Source: CAZDEK01 sp964504625 (GTDB lineage: Bacteria > Patescibacteriota > Saccharimonadia > CAILAD01 > GCA-016700035). Taken from it: a stretch of DNA of 10,564 bases. Location: the NCBI GenBank assembly GCA_964504625.1, contig CAZDEK010000024.1, forward strand, positions 1 to 10,564. The letters are read 5' to 3'. This document shows, in pieces, positions 6,238-10,564 of this stretch; the first letter of the stretch is position 1, and every line of letters begins with the position of its first letter. Under the pieces are notes generated by a model, which saw only the letters and a program-made list of their open reading frames with translations, was not told the DNA's origin and did no database searches. The translations under genes and the position numbers were made by a program.

Positions 6238-7664
6238 AAGCCCCGAAAAAATACGGCCCCAGACTTCAGCGCTCGTCGGGCTCACGCCTGCGCTGGTACC
6301 TTGGCATTACACTAGTCCTGACACTCTGCGCGCTGGTCGCCACTGGCATCCTACGAGGACGGACTCAGTCAGCCAATGCTACCCAGCCACCGCCCATCCT
6401 TGCACCGACCAGACTCACCATACATGCGTCAATCGACAGTACAAGCCTGAGCACTCTCAAATCCCTGTTGGCCACCGTAGATAAGTTGCAAGAAGCCGAG
6501 TGGTCATCCAGCCAGACGGCCGACCTGGTTATCAATACCGATCTGACTGGCGCCGATCTCACCTTGACCGCCACACCCCAGCCAAACCGTCAATTCACTA
6601 CCGACGGCTACGTGCTAAGAAGCGATCACAATATCGCCCTCCATGCCGCGAGTGAGGCCGGCCGCCGTGTTATACCGGAGCTCAAGGCGACTCTAGCTCA
6701 ACAATTTATTATCAGTGATCCGAAGTCAGACTGGACCTATCTAGCGCTCGGCGATATCATCCCGGCCCGCGATGCCTATACCGTCGCAAAACGGTCAGGA
6801 TACAGCTTTCCTTTTGCCAAAGTCACGAATCGGACAGCTAGCGCCGATCTCACCGTTGCCAACCTCGAAACTACGGTTGCGAATGGCCAAAGCTATGGTG
6901 AAGGGCCAGGCATGATGCGCTTCACAGCTCCTGCGATCACCCTGGACGCCATCAAATCCGCCGGTATCGATGGAGTCAGCCTAGCGAATAACCACGCCAT
7001 GAATGGTGGTGGCGAAAAAACTGCCGAGATGCTCCGTGAACTCGATACCCGGCAGATTGGCCACTTTGGCGTGGATCGATCCACGGGCACCGGCACTTGG
7101 ACAACCACGGTGAAAGGCATCACTATCGCTCACCTCAGCTTTGATACCGTACCTGGCAACATCGAACCTACTGCTGCACTTCCCGGCGCAAACCGTATCA
7201 GCCTCAAACCTTGGGGTAAGCTTGATCAAACAGGCATCGACCGTGTTCAGGGCGCAGTCCGCACCGCCAAAGAATCTGCCGATGTTGTCATTCCCTGGTT
7301 TCATTGGGGCACCGAATATACCCACGACGCCAATGATGAACAGCGCCGTCTGGCCCAAGCCGCTATCGACGCAGGAGCCGATGTCGTCATCGCCACCCAC
7401 CCCCACTGGACACAAGGTATTGAATGGTATAAGAACCACCTCATCGCCTATTCTCTTGGCAATTTTATTTTTGACCAAAATTGGAGCGAAGAAACCAAGC
7501 ACTCAGTCGCGCTCGCACTTACGTTTTCCGGCAAGCAAGTTATGGCCGCCAAACTTGAGCCGATAGTTATCGAAAATCTTGTTCAGCCACGAATACTCGC
7601 CCCAAGCGAACCGCTGTATCACACCATCCTCCAAGATATCGCCAGTCATTCCTGGCTCCCTTAG
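6234..7664 (+). CDS. CapA/PgsA-family membrane-anchored metallophosphatase
   Basis: This belongs to the CapA group of calcineurin-like phosphatases (PF09587), named after the poly-gamma-glutamate capsule protein, though most bacterial members have no proven substrate. The 476-residue product has a basic N-terminus and one membrane segment (about 21-40). A region of about 115 residues without recognisable motifs follows, then the CapA domain from about 168. Its metal-site motifs are all present: GDI (173-175), ANLE (209-212), NNH (252-254), HWGTE (357-361), HPHWTQG (389-395) and SLGNFIFDQ (407-415). The active domain should face outside. It starts by ATGA overlap within the GDPD stop and has no Shine-Dalgarno, so it probably depends on translational coupling. 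No other capsule-synthesis gene (capB, capC) lies nearby, so a capsule role is unsupported. No terminator is visible after it. Confidence 0.92.
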   Translation: MKAPKKYGPRLQRSSGSRLRWYLGITLVLTLCALVATGILRGRTQSANATQPPPILAPTRLTIHASIDSTSLSTLKSLLATVDKLQEAEWSSSQTADLVINTDLTGADLTLTATPQPNRQFTTDGYVLRSDHNIALHAASEAGRRVIPELKATLAQQFIISDPKSDWTYLALGDIIPARDAYTVAKRSGYSFPFAKVTNRTASADLTVANLETTVANGQSYGEGPGMMRFTAPAITLDAIKSAGIDGVSLANNHAMNGGGEKTAEMLRELDTRQIGHFGVDRSTGTGTWTTTVKGITIAHLSFDTVPGNIEPTAALPGANRISLKPWGKLDQTGIDRVQGAVRTAKESADVVIPWFHWGTEYTHDANDEQRRLAQAAIDAGADVVIATHPHWTQGIEWYKNHLIAYSLGNFIFDQNWSEETKHSVALALTFSGKQVMAAKLEPIVIENLVQPRILAPSEPLYHTILQDIASHSWLP

Positions 7665-7671
7665 TACGGAC

Positions 7672-7700
7672 TTGAAAATTCTCACTGCTTATGCTAGTAT
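7672..7700 (+). promoter_or_regulatory. Promoter of the first lysozyme-like gene
   Basis: TTGAAA (7672-7677), a 17-bp spacer, then TAGTAT (7695-7700) preceded by TG-C as an extended -10. An overlapping TATAGT (7698-7703) is an alternative hexamer, but with a 20-bp spacer. The predicted start near 7707 gives a ~42-nt leader with no clear Shine-Dalgarno. Confidence 0.65.
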
Positions 7701-7748
7701 AGTAAGCGACTTCCGAGTGAAACAGGTTGCGAGCAATCAGCCTGATCC

Positions 7749-8342
7749 ATGCCAAAACGCACAACCAAAAAGACCCAGTCTACCTCACAGTTCAATCAAA
7801 AAGCATCTTATGCGCTGACGACAGTTGCCACGCTTGCCCTGGCCATTGTGGTGAGCGCATTTTCATTTCCGACCGATCGTAATACAACAGTTGCCTCCAG
7901 CGAACTTGACCTAACAGCGGTGCGTCAGCTGTGTAGCGGTGTGCAATCTGCTACTTCAGCCTATGGCGACTGCCAAGAGACTGCTGATAAGCTCGCCGCC
8001 ATGCGCGTTCCTCCCCAGTATGCCTACCTCAACCCTCCCTACAAACAATTCACTAACTGCCGCGAAGCCGTTGATTATATCTTCAATGACCGCGTCGATT
8101 ACCCTCGAGCCGTGAAGGTCGTATTCCGAGAATCAACCAATAATCCAAATGCCCGCCGCCCCGGTAGTCAGTACGCCGGCTGTGCCCAACTATCTGCCAC
8201 GCTCCAGCGTTTGTTTCTCAAAGGACCATGGAATGATCCCTACTTTAATGTGCTCGCCCTACGCGATGCCGTTGACAATCCTGCCTGGGGATGGTGCCAC
8301 TGGGACCTAGTTAACTACTGTAAGCCCGGTGGAGAATTCTAA
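7749..8342 (+). CDS. Exported lysozyme/transglycosylase-like protein with six cysteines
   Basis: The 197-residue product has a basic N-terminus and a hydrophobic segment (about 21-40) that could be an uncleaved anchor or a signal peptide. A spacer follows, then a C-terminal domain (about 105-192) with lysozyme-fold character: AVKVVFREST (E128 as probable catalytic acid), NNPNARRPGS, AGCAQLS in the place of the usual G-x-x-Q loop, and a closing GWCHWDLVNYC. Peptidoglycan cleavage outside the cell is therefore the likely role, inferred from motif layout rather than a clear family match. Cysteines at 62, 75, 104, 145, 183 and 191 could make three disulfides. It has its own promoter, and no terminator separates it from the next gene, also lysozyme-like. 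GC content is moderate here: 26/60 at 8041-8100 and 32/60 at 8101-8160. Confidence 0.72.
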   Translation: MPKRTTKKTQSTSQFNQKASYALTTVATLALAIVVSAFSFPTDRNTTVASSELDLTAVRQLCSGVQSATSAYGDCQETADKLAAMRVPPQYAYLNPPYKQFTNCREAVDYIFNDRVDYPRAVKVVFRESTNNPNARRPGSQYAGCAQLSATLQRLFLKGPWNDPYFNVLALRDAVDNPAWGWCHWDLVNYCKPGGEF

Positions 8343-8386
8343 TATGTAAGATAGAAACAGTCTTTCAAAACGCTTTACCAAAACAC

Positions 8387-8415
8387 TTGATAAAGGAACC
8401 TTATAGTGATAAAGT
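8387..8415 (+). promoter_or_regulatory. Promoter of the structured leader and second lysozyme-like gene
   Basis: TTGATA (8387-8392), a 17-bp spacer, then TAAAGT (8410-8415) preceded by TG-A as an extended -10. The predicted start near 8422 falls right at the first strand of the leader's closing stem. A nearby TATAGT (8402-8407) is the better hexamer but has no -35 at proper spacing. Confidence 0.65.
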
Positions 8416-8421
8416 ATTACA

Positions 8422-8606
8422 AGCTGTCAAACCAGTCTGAACATCCCAAGGAGTGTAATCTCACGATTAGCACGCAAACTTGAGAGGCTCAGACCTTGAG
8501 CTTAGTCACGCCGTAGACACCATCGAGGCGTGGTAAGGATAGCTCACAAGCTGACAGCACTCTAGCGAGAGCCAACCCCCTGGCTCCCCGAACCTATAGG
8601 AGTGCA
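8422..8606 (+). ncRNA. Structured 5' leader RNA, candidate cis-regulatory element of unknown class
   Basis: About 185 nt between a predicted transcription start and a GC-rich lipoprotein gene, with no reading frame of its own. Perfect complementary segments nest into a coherent fold. Closing stem P1 is GCTGTCA (8423-8429) with TGACAGC (8552-8558). P2 is GTCTGA (8435-8440) with TCAGAC (8489-8494), carrying a distal hairpin 8453-8460/8465-8473 (8 bp, one bulge, loop TCAC). P3 is 8495-8500 with 8543-8550, including a 2-nt bulge, carrying CACGCC (8507-8512) with GGCGTG (8527-8532), extended by CTTA (8501-8504) with TAAG (8534-8537). P1, P2 and P3 meet in a three-way junction. After P1, a hairpin 8560-8563/8568-8571 competes with 8569-8574/8581-8586, and CTCC (8584-8587) can pair with the ribosome site GGAG (8599-8602). 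I cannot match it to a known riboswitch; conserved c-di-AMP (ydaO) core strings are absent. Confidence 0.6.
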
Positions 8607-9011
8607 ATGCACACCAAATCGAGGCGGCGAATCTTCGTCGCTGGCATCGTCCTGCTGCTCGGTGGCCTGATTGCCACGGGTTGCGACTACTCGCAGCAGG
8701 CCGCGTTCTACGCGATCGTTGCCCACCGTCAGGCCATCAAGAACCATCCGTTCTTGGTGTGCGTGCGCGCGCACGAATCTGACACGGCGGGTGGTTACTT
8801 CGCGAGGAACTCTTCAAGTGGCGCTTCGGGTGCTTACCAGTTCCTCGACTCCACCTGGCGTTCGGTCGCCGTCCGAGCTGGGCATGGCTACTACGCCTAC
8901 TCCCCGGCTCGCAATGCGCCCGACTGGGTGCAGGATGCTGTCGCCTACGACACAGCCATCGTCCACGGTGAGCGTCGTCATTGGCACGGCACTGGCTGCG
9001 CGGGCAGCTAA
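8607..9011 (+). CDS. Small lipoprotein with Rpf/lysozyme-like transglycosylase domain
   Basis: The 134-residue product has an Arg-rich start, a hydrophobic segment (10-24) and a lipobox-like LIATGC (C26 would be lipidated), so it is probably membrane-anchored on the outer face. The rest is a compact lysozyme-like domain resembling the resuscitation-promoting-factor type found in actinobacteria: FLVCVRAHES (49-58, E57 likely catalytic), a GYFARNSSSGASGAYQF loop, DSTW, and a terminal WHGTGC. C52 and C131 probably form the disulfide typical of that group. It would cleave peptidoglycan of the cell itself or of a host or neighbour. ATG at 8607 has AGGAG (8598-8602) 4 nt upstream. The gene is distinctly GC-rich (193 of 300 bases over five 60-base lines sampled within 8641-9000, about 64%), which suggests recent acquisition or different selection. 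A strong terminator follows. Confidence 0.85.
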   Translation: MHTKSRRRIFVAGIVLLLGGLIATGCDYSQQAAFYAIVAHRQAIKNHPFLVCVRAHESDTAGGYFARNSSSGASGAYQFLDSTWRSVAVRAGHGYYAYSPARNAPDWVQDAVAYDTAIVHGERRHWHGTGCAGS

Positions 9012-9031
9012 GTTCTCCTGGCGGGAACCTC

Positions 9032-9072
9032 AGGGTGGGAAGATTCGTCTTCCCACCCTCTACTTTTACTTA
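9032..9072 (+). terminator. Strong intrinsic terminator after the lipoprotein gene
   Basis: A 12-bp perfect stem (9032-9043 with 9048-9059) closes a TTCG tetraloop and is followed by CTACTTTTACTTA. It lies 20 bp past the stop at 9011 and just before the convergent msrB stop. The minus-strand side has no U-run, so it serves the plus strand only. Confidence 0.9.
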
Positions 9073-9468
9073 TTGACGTTTTTTGAGATCGAGACTAGCA
9101 GAATTAATGCAAAATCGCTGCCCAGTTGTCTCACGCGGACCATCTTCAAACAGATGTCCTAAATGAGCCCCGCAATGGCTACACACCACCTCCGTGCGCT
9201 CCATGCCATGACTGCTATCTGGCCGCATGACTACTGATCCAGGCACAGCCCGATCGAAGCTAGGCCAACCTGAACCAGATTCAAACTTATGCTCACTATT
9301 AAACAATACTTGGCCACACACTTTGCAGGTATACGTGCCATCGGCGTGCTCATCCCAATACTTACCTGTAAATGGCGCCTCAGTAGCTGCCTCTTGCGTA
9401 ATCGCATATTCTTCAGGAGTAAGCCGTTGACGCAGCCCCTCTGCATCAATCGATTTGAAGTTAGCCAT
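9070..9468 (-). CDS. msrB: Peptide-methionine (R)-S-oxide reductase MsrB
   Basis: MsrB reduces the R-epimer of methionine sulfoxide, complementing MsrA. The 132-residue product has the full zinc site (C48/C51 in CKVCG, C96/C99 in CSHCG), GSGWPSF (65-71), AHLGHLFEDGP and the catalytic RFCINSASL (C120). The usual resolving cysteine before GWPSF is Ser here (SGSGWPSF), so it is probably a one-Cys type needing an external thiol. I chose ATG at 9468 over an in-frame TTG at 9477 because AAGG (9478-9481) lies 9 nt before the ATG but directly abuts the TTG. The gene begins 12 nt after the pepF stop, and the ribosome site overlaps that stop, so the two are co-transcribed. No clear terminator is seen downstream on this strand. 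Confidence 0.96.
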   Translation of the reverse strand: MANFKSIDAEGLRQRLTPEEYAITQEAATEAPFTGKYWDEHADGTYTCKVCGQVLFNSEHKFESGSGWPSFDRAVPGSVVMRPDSSHGMERTEVVCSHCGAHLGHLFEDGPRETTGQRFCINSASLDLKKRQ

Positions 9469-9480
9469 TGTAATCAACCT

Positions 9481-10564
9481 TCACAGCTGCTTCATCCAGC
9501 CCCGAATTATCTCAAAACCACCCCGCCAAAATTCCTCACTCTCCATGTCAATACCGACTTCAGCAAGCACCGTCTTCGGCTCTCGAGAACCGCCGGCTGC
9601 CAGGATCGCCTCGATCTTCGGCACGAAGCTTTTCCCTTCTGACTTGTACCGCGCATAGAGTGATAAGCTCAAAAGTTCGCCAAAGTTATAGGCGTAACAG
9701 TAGAACGGCGTATGCACAATGTGAGGAATGTAGGCCCATTCGTATTGAAACAGGTCATCGATCTCGATAGCGCCACCAAACTGCTCATGCAATCCTGTCA
9801 GCCACAGCTTACGAATATCCTCGGCTCCAGCACCATTCGGAATCGCCTCATGGGCAGCAATCTCGAACTTGACGAAGTAGTTCTGACGCAGAATCGTCGC
9901 ATAGCTATCAGCAACCTTCTCAGCTATCAACGCCTGACGCTCAGCTACATCCTCCGTTCGTTTCAGCAGCGCTTCGAAGAGAATCATTTCACCGAAAGTC
10001 GAGGCCGTTTCTGCCAGCGGCAAATTCGCATGCTGCGAAGCGATCGGTAATTTGTCAGCATAGAGAGAGTGCACACCATGGCCGAGCTCATGTGCGAGCG
10101 TGCTAATATCACGACTCTTCCCCGCGTAATTCAAGAGCACATATGGCGCCAGTTGTGGCGTCACCGTCGAACAGAAAGCGCCACCGCGCTTGGTTGGACT
10201 CGGATGTGAATCAACATGCCCCTCATCGAGAATGCGGCGAGCCTTAGCCGCAAAATCTGGCGAAAAGCCCTCGAATGTCGTCAGCACCATATCAACCGCC
10301 TCGGTATACGAATAGGTTGATTTCGCTTCAGAAAGTGGCGCGTAGAGATCGAACCGCGTCAGTTTTTTCATCCCAAGTCGCTCAGCCTTCCAGCGAAAGA
10401 ATTCTTGAAATACACTAGCCTCCGCTTCACAGACACGCATCAGCCCTTCGATCGCCGCATCCGGCACCTGATTGGCAGCGTTACGCATCGCAATCGGGCT
10501 CTTGTAGCCACGCAAGTCAGCTTCATATGCCCAATCCTTCACGACAGCCTGATAAATCTTAAAG
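9481..10564 (-). CDS. pepF: Oligoendopeptidase F (M3B zinc metallopeptidase), 5' end outside the window
   Basis: PepF is a cytoplasmic zinc endopeptidase that degrades short peptides. The visible 360 residues are the C-terminal part of a protein normally about 600 long. The frame stays open to the window edge, so the missing start lies beyond it; an in-frame GTG at 10540-10542 is not the true start. Family features are RGYKSPIAMRNAANQV near the visible N-terminus, TRFDLYAPLSEAK, the zinc-binding HELGH (bases 10078-10092) in STLAHELGHGVHSLYA, the third ligand region AETASTFGEMILFE, and the substrate-site PFYCYAYNFGELLSL near the C-terminus. All key residues are intact. msrB follows 12 nt downstream, forming a protein turnover and repair operon. 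Confidence 0.95.
   Translation of the reverse strand, partial: FKIYQAVVKDWAYEADLRGYKSPIAMRNAANQVPDAAIEGLMRVCEAEASVFQEFFRWKAERLGMKKLTRFDLYAPLSEAKSTYSYTEAVDMVLTTFEGFSPDFAAKARRILDEGHVDSHPSPTKRGGAFCSTVTPQLAPYVLLNYAGKSRDISTLAHELGHGVHSLYADKLPIASQHANLPLAETASTFGEMILFEALLKRTEDVAERQALIAEKVADSYATILRQNYFVKFEIAAHEAIPNGAGAEDIRKLWLTGLHEQFGGAIEIDDLFQYEWAYIPHIVHTPFYCYAYNFGELLSLSLYARYKSEGKSFVPKIEAILAAGGSREPKTVLAEVGIDMESEEFWRGGFEIIRGWMKQL

Noticed and set aside
6234..7664. Poly-gamma-glutamate capsule locus
   Set aside because: Only a CapA-like protein is present. No CapB/PgsB ligase or CapC-like gene is nearby, and the partner gene is a GDPD.
8569..8586. Hairpin GAGCCA/TGGCTC as an intrinsic terminator
   Set aside because: The stem is followed by CCCG and A/C-rich sequence, with no U-run. 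It is more likely part of the leader's translational control.
8422..8606. Assignment of the leader as a c-di-AMP (ydaO), TPP, SAM or c-di-GMP riboswitch
   Set aside because: Gene context favours c-di-AMP and TGACAGC faintly recalls one conserved string, but the GGGGGACCCA- and GGGGUGAAUC-like core blocks are missing and the closing stem differs. GCAAAC at 8474-8479 alone does not make a c-di-GMP aptamer. No TPP or SAM core strings are present.
9469..9477. TTG at 9477 as the msrB start
   Set aside because: It directly abuts AAGG with no spacing. ATG at 9468 is correctly spaced and matches the usual MsrB N-terminus.
10540..10542. GTG as start of pepF
   Set aside because: The frame remains open to the window edge with PepF-like residues upstream, and PepF is normally about 600 residues.
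1..10564. CRISPR array, insertion sequence, tRNA or rRNA
   Set aside because: No regularly spaced repeats, transposase motifs, terminal inverted repeats or cloverleaf patterns were found on either strand.

Overview
The window (10,564 bp, roughly 50-55% GC by eye) is a densely packed bacterial chromosome segment. No ribosomal or tRNA gene is present, so taxonomy is inferred. TGA is used as a stop. Together with an LCP protein, RarA, CapA-like phosphatase, MsrA, MsrB, PepF, tiny intergenic gaps and secreted lysozyme-like proteins, the content best fits a Patescibacteria/CPR genome, probably Candidatus Saccharibacteria (TM7). A TIGR03085-type protein, a mostly actinobacterial family, would suit an organism living on actinobacteria. 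An actinobacterium or a related small-genome lineage cannot be excluded.

Layout. Positions 1-2790 (+): an LCP wall-polymer ligase, then the AAA+ ATPase rarA, ending at an intrinsic terminator. Positions 2798-4278 (-): three small genes I do not recognise. Two form an ATGA-overlapping operon, and the third has its own promoter and terminator. Positions 4281-5413 (-): msrA and a TIGR03085/DinB-like protein. Positions 5461-7664 (+): a GDPD phosphodiesterase overlapped by a CapA-like metallophosphatase, divergent from the previous block across a 47-bp gap. Positions 7672-9072 (+): two separately promoted exported lysozyme-like proteins. The second is GC-rich and sits behind a ~185-nt leader that folds into an elaborate RNA, followed by a strong terminator. 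Positions 9070-10564 (-): an operon of oligoendopeptidase F (cut by the window edge) and msrB.

How the genes fit together. Much of the window concerns the cell envelope: wall-polymer attachment (LCP), wall cleavage (two lysozyme-like proteins), phospholipid head-group turnover (GDPD) and a membrane-anchored phosphatase (CapA-like). A second theme is protein repair and turnover (MsrA, MsrB, PepF). RarA acts at stalled replication forks.

Gene expression signals fall into two visible types. rarA, msrA, the TIGR03085 gene and the GDPD gene each have a -10 hexamer exactly 6-7 nt before the start codon, so they are probably transcribed as leaderless mRNAs. The unknown minus-strand genes and the two lysozyme-like genes have -35/17-bp/extended -10 promoters and real leaders, most with a Shine-Dalgarno sequence. 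The best candidate for something undescribed is the structured leader at 8422-8606. It has a closing stem, two arms with distal hairpins, and mutually exclusive hairpins next to the ribosome binding site.
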